This document shows positions 8,316 through 17,379 of a stretch of 64,000 nt of DNA, piece by piece. Positions within the stretch are counted from its first letter, which is position 1. Every line of letters starts with the position of its first letter. Location of the stretch: contig CAYJIH010000002.1 in assembly GCA_964370195.1 (NCBI GenBank), positions 1-64,000 of the forward strand. Reading direction: 5' to 3'. Origin of the DNA: JAAYCI01 sp964370195 (GTDB lineage: Bacteria; Bacillota; Clostridia; Oscillospirales; Ruminococcaceae). Under the pieces are notes generated by a model, which searched no databases, had not been told where the DNA came from, and was given only the letters and a program-made list of their open reading frames with translations. The translations under genes were made by a program, and so were the position numbers.

Positions 8316-9536
8316 ATGAAATTCAAAAAAATACCCGGTGGCCTTTGTGCCAGCCAAGGGTTTCAAGCAGCCGGTGCCCATTGTGGCATTCGCCGCAATA
8401 CAGAAAAAAAAGATATGATGCTTGTTGTATGTGATGTATCATGTAATTCTGCTGCTGTATACACGCAAAACAAAGTAAAAGGCGCCCCCATTTTACTAAC
8501 ACAGCACAACCTACAAAACGGAAAAGCACGCGGCATTTTATGCAACAGTGGCAATGCAAACACATGTAGCCCCGGTGGCTTAGACATTGCAAAAGCTTGC
8601 TGTAAACTGGCGGCCGATGCCACAAATTTAGCCTCAGAAGATTTTATCATTGCCTCCACCGGCGTAATTGGCCAAGAACTTCCAATGGCCCCCTTTGAAA
8701 GCGGTATTCCAATGCTTGCTGCTTCCTTAAGTACAAACGGCGGCTCTGATGCGGCCGATGCCATTATGACTACAGATACGAAGCGAAAAGAATATGCCTA
8801 TGAGTTCACACTGGGTGGTAAGACATGCCACATCGGTGCCATTGGCAAAGGCAGTGGCATGATTAACCCCAATATGGCCACCATGCTTATTTTTATTACA
8901 ACTGATGTTGCCATTTCCAGCGAGTTGCTACAAGCTGCCCTTTTAGAGGAAACCACCATGAGCTTCAACCAGCTCTATGTAGACGGTGATACCTCTACCA
9001 ACGATACGATGGCCATTATGGCCAGTGGCCTAGCAAAAAACGATTGCATTTGTGATAAAAACGAAGAGTATTTACTGTTTTGCGAAGCATTGCACAAAAT
9101 TTCAGTGAAAATGTGTCGTTCTATCGCTGCTGACGGGGAGGGCGCCACCAAACTGCTTGAATGCCACGTACAAAACGCCCCCACAGCAGAGCTGGGCCGC
9201 AAAATCGCCAAAAGTGTGGTTGCTAGCGACCTTTGTAAAACCGCCATGTTTGGAGAAGATGCCAACTGGGGCCGTGTGCTTTGTGCCATTGGCTACACAC
9301 CGGGCGATTTTTCTGTAGACAATATCTCGCTTGTGCTTAAAAGCGATGTGGGTGAAGTACTTGTTTGCAAAAATTCCATTCACCACCCTTTTAGTGAAGA
9401 AGAAGCCTCCAAGGTGCTTGGTGAAGACAGTATTCAAATACTTATCGATATGCACAACGGGCAAGAAAGTGGTGTGGCCTATGGGTGCGATCTCACGTAT
9501 GATTATGTTAAAATCAACGGAGACTACCGCACTTAA
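8316..9536 (+). CDS. argJ: Bifunctional ornithine acetyltransferase / N-acetylglutamate synthase (ArgJ)
   Basis: Transfers acetyl from N-acetylornithine to glutamate (and, if bifunctional, from acetyl-CoA), recycling the acetyl group. It self-cleaves into alpha and beta chains, and the cleavage site is visible as Ala188-Thr189 in MINPNMATML, Thr189 being the nucleophile. Other family motifs are CNSGNAN and GEDANWGRVLCA. An upstream ATG at 8295 is in frame, but GAAGGGAG (8303-8310) 5 bases before ATG 8316 fixes the start, giving 406 aa. With ArgJ present, an ArgE deacetylase is not required. Confidence 0.95.
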   Translation: MKFKKIPGGLCASQGFQAAGAHCGIRRNTEKKDMMLVVCDVSCNSAAVYTQNKVKGAPILLTQHNLQNGKARGILCNSGNANTCSPGGLDIAKACCKLAADATNLASEDFIIASTGVIGQELPMAPFESGIPMLAASLSTNGGSDAADAIMTTDTKRKEYAYEFTLGGKTCHIGAIGKGSGMINPNMATMLIFITTDVAISSELLQAALLEETTMSFNQLYVDGDTSTNDTMAIMASGLAKNDCICDKNEEYLLFCEALHKISVKMCRSIAADGEGATKLLECHVQNAPTAELGRKIAKSVVASDLCKTAMFGEDANWGRVLCAIGYTPGDFSVDNISLVLKSDVGEVLVCKNSIHHPFSEEEASKVLGEDSIQILIDMHNGQESGVAYGCDLTYDYVKINGDYRT

Positions 9537-9559
9537 ACAAACACGAAAGGGATACACAC

Positions 9560-10438
9560 ATGGAACAACCTAGAATCAATGTAATGGCCGAAGTAATGCA
9601 AGAGGCCATGCCCTATATTCAAAAATACAAGAACAAAACCATTGTTGTAAAGTACGGTGGAAACGCCATGACAAGCGCCGAATTAAAGGACGCTGTTATG
9701 AGTGACTTGCTACTTCTCAATTTGCTTGGTGTGCATGTTGTGCTTGTGCACGGTGGCGGGCCCGACATTTCCAGTGGCCTGAAGCGCATTGGCAAAGAAA
9801 GTAAATTCATCGACGGCTTACGTGTTACAGACAAGGAAAGCATGGAAGTGGTGCAGCAAGTGTTGGCCGGCAAAGTGAACAAAGATTTGGTTGCCATGCT
9901 TAAAGGGCAAGGCATCGGGCTTTGTGGCATCGACGGTTCCACGTTATCCTGTAAAAAGCTTGCCCCGGTAAGTGCCGAGAAAGACCTTGGCTATGTGGGT
10001 GAAATTACAAAAGTACGCACAACCATGTTGCGCTTTGCCTTAGATTCCGGCTTTATTCCGGTGGTGGCTACCATTGGTGTGGATGATAATGGAACAGCCT
10101 ATAATGTAAATGCAGACACCGCTGCCAGCAAAATTGCCATTGCACTGGGTGCAAGCAAACTTGTAAATATGACGGATGTAGCAGGCCTTCTCATGGATAA
10201 AGACGATCCTTCTACACTTATTACCAATGTGGAAGTGGGTGATATTCCCGCTTTAATTGAGCAGGGCATCATTTCCGGTGGCATGATTCCGAAAATCGAG
10301 TGCTGTGTAGATAGCTTATCTCAGGGCGTTGGAGAAGCCGTTATTGTCGACGGCCGAGTGCCACACTCTATCTTGTTGGAGCTATTTTCTAAACGTGGCA
10401 ATGGCACATTGCTATACGCTGCAAAAGACCTTAAATAG
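9560..10438 (+). CDS. argB: Acetylglutamate kinase (ArgB)
   Basis: Phosphorylates N-acetylglutamate; often the arginine-inhibited step. The 292-aa protein has the amino-acid-kinase fold motifs VVKYGGNAM, VLVHGGGPDIS and the C-terminal IPKIECCVDSL segment with VIVDGRVPHSILLEL. ACGAAAGGGA precedes ATG 9560. There are 23 bases between argJ and argB and 12 between argB and argD, as in a tight operon. Confidence 0.95.
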   Translation: MEQPRINVMAEVMQEAMPYIQKYKNKTIVVKYGGNAMTSAELKDAVMSDLLLLNLLGVHVVLVHGGGPDISSGLKRIGKESKFIDGLRVTDKESMEVVQQVLAGKVNKDLVAMLKGQGIGLCGIDGSTLSCKKLAPVSAEKDLGYVGEITKVRTTMLRFALDSGFIPVVATIGVDDNGTAYNVNADTAASKIAIALGASKLVNMTDVAGLLMDKDDPSTLITNVEVGDIPALIEQGIISGGMIPKIECCVDSLSQGVGEAVIVDGRVPHSILLELFSKRGNGTLLYAAKDLK

Positions 10439-10450
10439 GGAGGATTCCTC

Positions 10451-11629
10451 ATGACTACAGAGCAATTGATTCAACAAGATCAAAACTATGTTCTGCCCAC
10501 ATATGGCCGTTTTCTTCCATGTCTTGTAGAAGGAAAAGGCTGCACCGTTATTGATAGCGACGGCAAGCAATATTTGGATTTTGGCGCCGGCATCGGCGTA
10601 AACAGCCTTGGTTTTTGCGATGATGAATGGGCTGCAGCCATTGCGACACAAGCTTCGCGGCTTCAGCACGTTTCAAACCTCTACGGCAGCGAGCCCGGCT
10701 TTTCTTTAGCGCAAAATCTTTGCCAGCGCACCGGTTTTGACAAGGTATTTTTTGCCAACAGCGGCACCGAAGCAAATGAAGGCGCCCTTAAGGCCGCACG
10801 TAATTACTCCTTACAGAAATATGGCGCAGGGCGTAGCAGCGTGCTTAGTATTCAAAATTCTTTCCACGGGCGCAGCTATGGTGCGCTATCCGCCACAGGA
10901 CAAGAGAGTTTGCAAAGCAATTTTGGGCCTATGCTTCCCGGCTTTCGGTATATTCCCGCCAACGATGTAGACGCTCTTTCGAAAGAGCTTTCCCGCGGTG
11001 ACGTATGTGCCGTTCTGATTGAGCCCATTCAAGGGGAAGGCGGCGTATTGCCGTTCGAGCCAAATTACATACAGGCTGTCAACGCACTGTGTAAAGAACA
11101 CGATGTGCTTCTTATGGCTGATGAAATTCAAACCGGTATTGGCCGCACCGGCACCTTTCTCGCCAGCACTTTATTTGGCCTTACACCCGACATTGTAACC
11201 TTAGCCAAGGGCCTTGGCGGCGGCTTACCCATCGGTGCTATTTTGTTCAACAAAAATGCATCTACTTCGCTTGGAAAAGGCGATCACGGCACCACTTTTG
11301 GCATGAACCCTGTTGTTTGTGCCGGTGCGTGTGTTGTTGTAAAACGCCTCGACGACGCCTTTTTGCAAGATATCACACAAAAAGGTGCACTGGTTAAAAG
11401 CACTTTGGAGGCCTTGCCCAGTGTGTATGATGTACATGGGGCCGGTTTAATGTGGGGATTTAGCCTTCGTGAGCCAAAAACGGCGGCAGAGCTACGCGAA
11501 GCCTGCCAGGCACAAGGCCTGCTTATTCTTTTGGCGAAAAACCGCGTGCGTTTGCTTCCGCCACTTATCATTTCAGAGCAAGAGCTTCAAACAGGGTTGT
11601 CCATCATAAAGAGTGTGCTGGAAAATTAG
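10451..11629 (+). CDS. argD: Acetylornithine aminotransferase (ArgD)
   Basis: PLP-dependent class III aminotransferase that makes N-acetylornithine from the semialdehyde and glutamate, 392 aa. Visible motifs: FFANSGTEANEGALKAAR, SFHGRSYGALSATGQ, LMADEIQTGIGRTGTF, and the PLP lysine in TLAKGLGGGLPIGA. AGGGAGGA precedes ATG 10451. Last gene of the cluster; argF is not here but at 47600-48592. The 3' region carries a strong terminator and a possible degenerate copy of a dispersed repeat (11722-11734). Confidence 0.95.
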   Translation: MTTEQLIQQDQNYVLPTYGRFLPCLVEGKGCTVIDSDGKQYLDFGAGIGVNSLGFCDDEWAAAIATQASRLQHVSNLYGSEPGFSLAQNLCQRTGFDKVFFANSGTEANEGALKAARNYSLQKYGAGRSSVLSIQNSFHGRSYGALSATGQESLQSNFGPMLPGFRYIPANDVDALSKELSRGDVCAVLIEPIQGEGGVLPFEPNYIQAVNALCKEHDVLLMADEIQTGIGRTGTFLASTLFGLTPDIVTLAKGLGGGLPIGAILFNKNASTSLGKGDHGTTFGMNPVVCAGACVVVKRLDDAFLQDITQKGALVKSTLEALPSVYDVHGAGLMWGFSLREPKTAAELREACQAQGLLILLAKNRVRLLPPLIISEQELQTGLSIIKSVLEN

Positions 11630-11746
11630 CTTTTTTCTACAGCTTAAATAACAAGAACACCCCGAATACGAAAAGATAAAACGCTGCTACGGACGCGTAT
11701 ACATACTGCGCATCCATAGCGGCATTTCCCATCTGTAGAATAAACG

Positions 11747-11800
11747 AAAACCGCCTGCCGTATAAACCTCATTGTGGTTTATACGGCAGGCGGTTTTTAT
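11747..11800. terminator. Bidirectional terminator between argD and the ABC permease genes
   Basis: A perfect 22-bp inverted repeat (11747-11768 with 11776-11797) has a 7-base TCATTGT loop, with T-runs on the plus strand and A-runs on the other side. It serves the convergent argD (plus) and permease (minus) units. Confidence 0.95.
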
Positions 11801-11834
11801 TCTTAGTTATATACTCTTAAACATCGTACATGTG

Positions 11835-12827
11835 TCATCGTTCCTCGCGGAAGTAGTTTGTTCCACATGCTTTTGGCTGGCTATTTTCACGGCTTTGGTG
11901 AATGCTTGTGAAAATGAGCACAAGTGCCGTTGCCACAAAGGGGATGGCATCAAACACCTGTGTGGGGATACCTGTTGGCGGAATATACAAACGAATAACA
12001 GACAGGCCGCCAAACAACAACGCCCCCAAAATAGCACGTGCCGGGCTCCAAGCTGCAAAAATAACAAGTGCTACGGCAATCCAGCCACGGCCACCTACAC
12101 AATTGTGCACCCAAGTACCAGAATATCGTGCCATGGAGAAATACATGCCACCTAAACCGCAAATGCCGCCGCCTATACATGTGGCAAGATATTTATAACG
12201 TGTAACATTGATGCCTGCGGCATCAGCTGTGGCCGGGCTCTCACCCACAGAACGTAAGTTTAGACCAATGCGGCTTTTTTTGAAAAACCACAGCATTCCC
12301 ACAGCTAAAAGAATGGCAAAATACACCATAAAATCGTAGCTAAACAGTAGCATACCTAAAATGGGAATATCCGACAAAACGGGGATTTGCACGCCGGTAA
12401 ATATTCCTTTTGTTGCATCACTTACTGTGGCATATCCGCCGGCATCTGCCCCAAGCAGCTCGCCCACAAAATTACCAAGGCCAACACCAAAAATAGTAAG
12501 AATAAGACCCGTTACATTTTGATTTGCACGGAAAGTAACCGTGATGACACTGTAAATTAGGCCACCTAAAGCCCCGGCTAAAAAGCCCACCAATATAGCA
12601 AGTAAAACAGCGATAATGGGGTTGGCACCGCTGCCAATGGCTTGTTCGTACAAGAATGCGCCTCCAAAACCAAAGGCGGCACCCATCATCATCATGCCTT
12701 CCACACCAAGGTTTAAGTTGCCACTTTTTTGGGTTAATATTTCACCCAATGTGCCAAACAATAAGGGTGTGGCCGCTAAAACAGCCGCATTGATGAACAA
12801 AACCAAATCTGTTACAAAACTATTCAT
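11835..12827 (-). CDS. BMP-family (nucleoside-type) ABC transporter permease, second subunit
   Basis: Integral membrane permease of the BPD_transp_2/RbsC-like family as found in NupQ/YufQ nucleoside importers, 330 aa with about nine hydrophobic segments. The signature GNLNLGVEGMMMMGAAFGF lies near the N-terminus, and GESPATADAAGINVTRYKY is the conserved EAA-like cytoplasmic loop. It overlaps the preceding permease gene by 8 bases, and AAAGGAGCAG precedes the ATG. The last gene of the operon ends at the shared terminator. Specificity for nucleosides is inferred from the family. Confidence 0.88.
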   Translation of the reverse strand: MNSFVTDLVLFINAAVLAATPLLFGTLGEILTQKSGNLNLGVEGMMMMGAAFGFGGAFLYEQAIGSGANPIIAVLLAILVGFLAGALGGLIYSVITVTFRANQNVTGLILTIFGVGLGNFVGELLGADAGGYATVSDATKGIFTGVQIPVLSDIPILGMLLFSYDFMVYFAILLAVGMLWFFKKSRIGLNLRSVGESPATADAAGINVTRYKYLATCIGGGICGLGGMYFSMARYSGTWVHNCVGGRGWIAVALVIFAAWSPARAILGALLFGGLSVIRLYIPPTGIPTQVFDAIPFVATALVLIFTSIHQSRENSQPKACGTNYFREER

Positions 12828-13932
12828 GGCTCTGCTCCTTTCTTTGGCGGAAAATTAGCTTATACCGTAAAAAGAACTCACTTGCCAATAAGAAGAAAAG
12901 AATGAGACCGGTTAAAATTTCAGCCGCCGCTAGTGGAATTTTATAGTTTGTTTGAATGGTGTTCGACCCCTTCTCTAAAAGTGCCAAGAATAAGGAAATA
13001 ACCACCATACCGGCCGGGTTCAAATTTGCTAGCCATGCTACGGTAATGGCCGTAAAACCAACCCCTCCGGTAACCGCCTCACTAAGGGTGAAATTAGACC
13101 CAGCTACGATGATGTAACCTGTCAAACCACAAATAGCACCTGACAAAAACATGGTTCGCACAATGATTTTTTTCACATTCATCCCTGCGTATGTGGCCGA
13201 AGGCATACTCTCGCCCACCACGGTAATCTCATAGCCCTGTTTGCTTTTGTTGATATAAATATACACTGCCACAACTAAAATAAGGGCGATAATCCAGCCT
13301 GCTTGCACACCAAACACTTTCGGCAAACGAATGGCTGGGTCAAACACAGCAATTTTGGGGAACCCCATTTGCGCAGGGTCTTTCCAAGGGCCGAATTGTA
13401 AATATCGTAGGAATTCAAGTGCAATGTAGTTGAGCATCAACGTAAACAATGTTTCATTTGTACCCCAGCGCGCTTTAAACACCGCCGGAATCATGCCCCA
13501 AATGCCACCTGCCAACATCGAAACCACAAGCATAATTAGCAAAACAAGTACTGATGGCAATGTGTCCCAAAACAGGGCAAAATAGCTGGCTGCCGTTGCA
13601 CCCATAATGATTTGCCCTTCTGCACCTATGTTCCAAAAACGCATTCTAAAGGCAAGGCCAATGCCAAGGCCCGTTACCAAAAGAGGAATGGCCAAACGGA
13701 TGGTTTCCTGCAATGCAATGGAATTTCCCACAGAACCTTTTACCATGTCTGCGTATACGGCCAGTGGATTGTGCCCTAAAAACAAAATGAGTAAACCGCC
13801 CGTAAGCAAAGCGCCAATCACTGCTACAACACGCACCATCCAGCTGTACTTTTGAGATACAGTGTCGCGCTTAATCATGCGCACAAACGGCTCATTTGTT
13901 TGTTTTGTTTGTACTGCCTGCTTTCCACTCAT
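12820..13932 (-). CDS. BMP-family (nucleoside-type) ABC transporter permease, first subunit
   Basis: Permease of the NupP/YufP type, 370 aa, with many membrane segments. It has the family signature FWNIGAEGQIIMGATAASYFALF and the loop GESMPSATYAGMNVKKIIVRTMFLSGAICGLTG. Its start overlaps the ATPase stop by four bases (ATGA) and its end overlaps the second permease by eight, so all three are translationally coupled. The N-terminal ~30 residues are polar and cytoplasmic. Confidence 0.88.
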   Translation of the reverse strand: MSGKQAVQTKQTNEPFVRMIKRDTVSQKYSWMVRVVAVIGALLTGGLLILFLGHNPLAVYADMVKGSVGNSIALQETIRLAIPLLVTGLGIGLAFRMRFWNIGAEGQIIMGATAASYFALFWDTLPSVLVLLIMLVVSMLAGGIWGMIPAVFKARWGTNETLFTLMLNYIALEFLRYLQFGPWKDPAQMGFPKIAVFDPAIRLPKVFGVQAGWIIALILVVAVYIYINKSKQGYEITVVGESMPSATYAGMNVKKIIVRTMFLSGAICGLTGYIIVAGSNFTLSEAVTGGVGFTAITVAWLANLNPAGMVVISLFLALLEKGSNTIQTNYKIPLAAAEILTGLILFFLLASEFFLRYKLIFRQRKEQSHE

Positions 13933-15491
13933 TGTGCTCCCCCCTCTCCTCCAGTGCTACTTTCCTCCAAAGGCGTAGTTTGTGTCATCAACATACCCAC
14001 CTCGTTTTTGCTTGTTGTGCGTGCATCTACAATACCGCTTACACGCCCACCACACATCACCAAAATGCGATCCGACAGTTCCAGCAACACGTCCAAATCC
14101 TCGCCCACAAAAAGCACGCCCACGCCTTTTTTCTTTTGCTCATTTAAAAGGTCATAGATTGTGTAAGAGGAGTTAATGTCTAGCCCACGCACAGGATAAG
14201 CCACCACAATCACACGCGGAGAACTTGATATTTCTCGTCCAAGCAACACTTTTTGTACGTTTCCTCCACTCATCCGTCGCACAGGAGAGGCGGTTCCCGG
14301 TGTTACGATCTCCAGTTTTTCTATCAACTGTTCCGCCAGCTCTTTTGGGGCTTTTCTGTCTACAAAAAAGCCCGGCTTGTCGCGGTAGCTTTTAAGCATA
14401 ACATTATCCACCATATCTAGGTTTGCAACAAGCCCCATGCCAAGGCGATCCTCGGGCACAAACGCACTTTTCACACCCTTGCGCCAGCGCTCTGCGTTGC
14501 CACTATGTGTGATATCTTCCCGCGTGTCGCCATCTACGTATACCACACTGCCGGATTCAATTGGGTACATACCCATTAAAGTTTCGCACAGTTCTTTTTG
14601 TCCGCTGCCGGCAATGCCCGCAACCCCCAGTATTTCGCCACCATGCAAGGTAAAACTTACATCACTTAATGCGGGCAGGTTCTCTTCATCTCGGCAGGAA
14701 AGCCCCTGCACCACAAGACATTCTGTTTTGTTTTCAATAAGCTCACGGTCGATTTTCAAGCTCACTGCTCTGCCCACCATGCCATCTGTAAGAGATTGCA
14801 CGCTGGCTTCGCTCGTTTGTACTGTGTCTACACATTCGCCTTTACGTAAAATGCTCACACGGTCGGACACAGAAAGCACCTCGGCCAATTTATGGGTGAT
14901 GATGATAACACTTTTGCCATCGGCCTTCATGTTGCGCAGAATATCAAATAGCTTCTCTGACTCTTGTGGGGTAAGCACCGCCGTTGGCTCATCTAAAATA
15001 AGCGTGTTTGCCCCACGATACAATACCTTGATAATCTCCACCGTTTGCTTTTCACTAACCGACATTTGATACACTTTTTTGCCGGGATCGATTGTGAACC
15101 CATATTGGTTCGCAATTTTTCGAATTTCCTCTGATACGGCCGCACGGTTGATTTGAACGCCGCCGGGAAGACCAAGCACCACGTTTTCAGCCGCTGTAAA
15201 TACATCTACAAGCTTAAAATGCTGGTGAATCATGCCGATTCCCAAATCAAATGCATCCCTTGGGGAACGAATTACCACTTCTTTGTCGTTCACATAGATT
15301 TGGCCACTATCGGGAAAATAAATACCAGACAACATATTCATCAATGTTGTTTTACCAGATCCATTTTCACCAAGCAAAGCTAAAATCTCCCCTTCATAAA
15401 CCGAAAGGTTTACATCACGGTTTGCCTGCACTTTGCCAAAACTCTTGGAAATTTGGCTAAATTTAATAGCCTCTTTTCGTTGTTCACTCAA
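13929..15491 (-). CDS. BMP-family ABC transporter ATP-binding protein (two ABC domains)
   Basis: Energises the permease pair; 520 aa with duplicated ABC modules as in NupO/YufO and RbsA. The first domain has Walker A GENGSGKTT, signature MSVSEKQTVEI and Walker B LILDEPTAVL. The second has a degenerate Walker A (GIAGSGQKEL), signature MSGGNVQKVLLGREI, and AYPVRGLDINSSYTIYD in place of a normal Walker B. This is the usual pattern in which only one site is fully catalytic. A promoter and hairpin attenuator lie upstream (15554-15698). Confidence 0.9.
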   Translation of the reverse strand: MSEQRKEAIKFSQISKSFGKVQANRDVNLSVYEGEILALLGENGSGKTTLMNMLSGIYFPDSGQIYVNDKEVVIRSPRDAFDLGIGMIHQHFKLVDVFTAAENVVLGLPGGVQINRAAVSEEIRKIANQYGFTIDPGKKVYQMSVSEKQTVEIIKVLYRGANTLILDEPTAVLTPQESEKLFDILRNMKADGKSVIIITHKLAEVLSVSDRVSILRKGECVDTVQTSEASVQSLTDGMVGRAVSLKIDRELIENKTECLVVQGLSCRDEENLPALSDVSFTLHGGEILGVAGIAGSGQKELCETLMGMYPIESGSVVYVDGDTREDITHSGNAERWRKGVKSAFVPEDRLGMGLVANLDMVDNVMLKSYRDKPGFFVDRKAPKELAEQLIEKLEIVTPGTASPVRRMSGGNVQKVLLGREISSSPRVIVVAYPVRGLDINSSYTIYDLLNEQKKKGVGVLFVGEDLDVLLELSDRILVMCGGRVSGIVDARTTSKNEVGMLMTQTTPLEESSTGGEGGAQ

Positions 15492-15553
15492 GTTGCTTCA
15501 CCTCTTTTGCTATTTCTTTGCCAATTGCTAAAAGCAGATTCTGTGAAAATCCA

Positions 15554-15597
15554 CAAAAAACACCAACGGGCGGTGACCGGTTTAGGTCACCGCCCGT
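15554..15597 (-). terminator. Terminator or attenuator in the leader of the ABC ATPase gene
   Basis: A perfect 12-bp GC-rich stem (15567-15578 with 15585-15596) is followed on the minus strand by TTGGTGTTTTTTG. It lies between a plausible minus-strand promoter (15669-15698) and the ATPase start (15491), so it could stop or tune transcription into the ATPase-permease genes relative to the upstream binding-protein genes. Confidence 0.7.
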
Positions 15598-15668
15598 AGA
15601 AGCGTCTCCTTTTGTTGTGGCCTTGCTTTTTTGAGCAAAAACACGAACCCATCTATATTCTGTATATT

Positions 15669-15698
15669 ATTGTATCAGAAAACTGTGTATTTTGACAA
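15669..15698 (-). promoter_or_regulatory. Minus-strand promoter before the ABC ATPase gene
   Basis: Reading the minus strand: TTGTCA, 18 bases, TACAAT. The predicted transcript enters a ~60-nt leader and then the 12-bp hairpin at 15567-15596. The rest of the 335-base gap (15492-15826) holds no gene. A weaker hairpin just after the lipoprotein stop (about 15800-15826, CGTAAAAT/ATTTTACG) may end the upstream transcript. Confidence 0.55.
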
Positions 15699-15826
15699 GT
15701 GGCTAAGAAGCCAAATCTTTGTACAAAAATTTGTCTGATTTTCCAAAAAATAGTTTGATTTACTTATACATCATGCGTGAGAGTGCATCTGTACCCCATT
15801 TTTCGTAAAATCTATGGTTCTACATT

Positions 15827-17074
15827 TTACGACAATACTGTAATCCCTTGTAGGCTATTGCCTTCACCCGGGCTGAAAAGCGGTGCCGAAAATTCTTCTG
15901 ATTCATAGTACACAGAGTTTTCATCTGTAAAGGTAAAGAAGTTGTTTCCTTCAAAATCATACAATTCCAAAGGCTCCCCATTTTGGTCTTTCAGTGCACC
16001 TTGGAACACCATGTTTTCGCCTGAAAGAATGGATTCAATCGCTGCATCCAAAGCCTCTTGTGTTCCTTCTGCTGCAACATCGGTATTCAAAGGAGTAAGG
16101 CCAACAGCGCCCTCTTCGGAAGCACCCTCAATGATGCCTTCACTCCAGTCTAGTGGCACTGCGCCACCGTCAATCAACGCCTGCACAGCTTCTGTCATGT
16201 ACACACCCCAGTTGATGCGTGTTGATAGCATACTTGCATTTGGCGCAACCGAGGTCATATCTGTGTTATAGCCCACATGAAACGCACCTGCTTCTTCCGC
16301 TGCAAGGGCCGGAGCTGTGCTGTCTGTGTGCTGCGAGATAACGCCTGCCCCACTATTCAAAAGGCGTTCGGCAATTTCCTTCTCGCCTTGGGCATCTCCC
16401 CAAGAACCAAGGTAAATTACATCCATCACCACTTCTGGATACACACTTTGTGCACCTAAGAAGAAAGCACTGTAAGCACTAACCACTGTAGAATAGGGAA
16501 CAGCCGCCACATAGCCAAGCTGTGGGTTTCCAATCTCTTTGGCTTTCAGGCCAGCCACAATCCCTGCAAGATAGCGGCCTTCGTGAATTTTTGCATAATA
16601 GTTGTGCAGGTTGTCCAGCCCCTCGAAATGAGCATCTGACCCAGAAGCATGTGCAAACTGTACATCCGGATACTCTCTTGCCATTTCAGCAGTTGTAGTT
16701 CCATATGCATACGTAGTTGTGAATATAATTTGGCACCCGGCCTCCACAAGCTCTTGTAGCGCAGCACGGATGGCCGCTGTGTCTTGGTCACTTACATTAA
16801 ATTTAGGAATATACTGATCCTCAGAAAGCCCCAAATGCTCGATCATATATTTTGCGCCAAGGTCATGGTTATACGTGTAACCTTGGTCAGATGGATCCAT
16901 CGGATGAACCACACCAATCAACAGGTCTTCCGGCGCAATCCCCTCGCCTGTTGCCGCCCCAGATGCTGCCCCAGATGCTGCCGCCTCAGATGCCGGTGCC
17001 GATTCTGTGCTGCCACAGGCAGCAAGCATGCCCAATAGGCACAATGCCAATACCACACTTAACAATTTCTTCAA
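15827..17074 (-). CDS. BMP-family substrate-binding lipoprotein (copy 2)
   Basis: Extracellular, lipid-anchored binding protein for the adjacent ABC transporter, 415 aa. The signal peptide MKKLLSVVLALCLLGMLAACG ends in lipobox LAAC, giving a cysteine at residue 20. A low-complexity Ala/Ser/Gly linker follows (about 24-43), then the BMP/PnrA-like domain with LLIGVVHPMDPSDQGYTYNHDLGAKYM and GAQSVYPEVVMDVIYLGSWGD. It is a close tandem paralogue of 17380-18639. BMP proteins of this type usually bind nucleosides; the exact ligand cannot be read from the sequence. Confidence 0.9.
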   Translation of the reverse strand: MKKLLSVVLALCLLGMLAACGSTESAPASEAAASGAASGAATGEGIAPEDLLIGVVHPMDPSDQGYTYNHDLGAKYMIEHLGLSEDQYIPKFNVSDQDTAAIRAALQELVEAGCQIIFTTTYAYGTTTAEMAREYPDVQFAHASGSDAHFEGLDNLHNYYAKIHEGRYLAGIVAGLKAKEIGNPQLGYVAAVPYSTVVSAYSAFFLGAQSVYPEVVMDVIYLGSWGDAQGEKEIAERLLNSGAGVISQHTDSTAPALAAEEAGAFHVGYNTDMTSVAPNASMLSTRINWGVYMTEAVQALIDGGAVPLDWSEGIIEGASEEGAVGLTPLNTDVAAEGTQEALDAAIESILSGENMVFQGALKDQNGEPLELYDFEGNNFFTFTDENSVYYESEEFSAPLFSPGEGNSLQGITVLS

Positions 17075-17379
17075 AACTCAATCCTCCTCATCATTTATAA
17101 AAATCGAACATTATTTAGTATACAAGAAAATATTTCTTTCCACAACAGACAAAACCAACAAAGATATATAAATTTATTATCAATTCATACAAAATTTATA
17201 CATCTTTTATGTTGCCATAAGAAAACCATTGACAAATTAATGATTACAAGGCAAACATACAAGCCGAACGTACACACCATCTGCCTTATGCTATAGCCCT
17301 ATTTCTTTGTAATTTTAAAGGAAGTGGCCAAAGCCTGGCCACTTCCTTTTTTATTCGTCTGTTTTTTTAACAACCAGTG
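17075..17379 (-). other. AT-rich gap between the two lipoprotein genes, with a terminator hairpin
   Basis: It contains no gene. A 14-bp perfect stem (17317-17330 with 17336-17349, loop AAGCC) lies just downstream of the first lipoprotein gene and probably ends or attenuates its transcript. On the minus strand it is followed by a T-poor CTTTAAAATT, so termination in that direction may be partial, which would let some transcript reach copy 2. No convincing promoter for copy 2 was found. Confidence 0.55.

Noticed and set aside
8207..8434. 75-codon frame spanning the argC-argJ junction
   Set aside because: It overlaps two certain genes and has no ribosome site or similarity.
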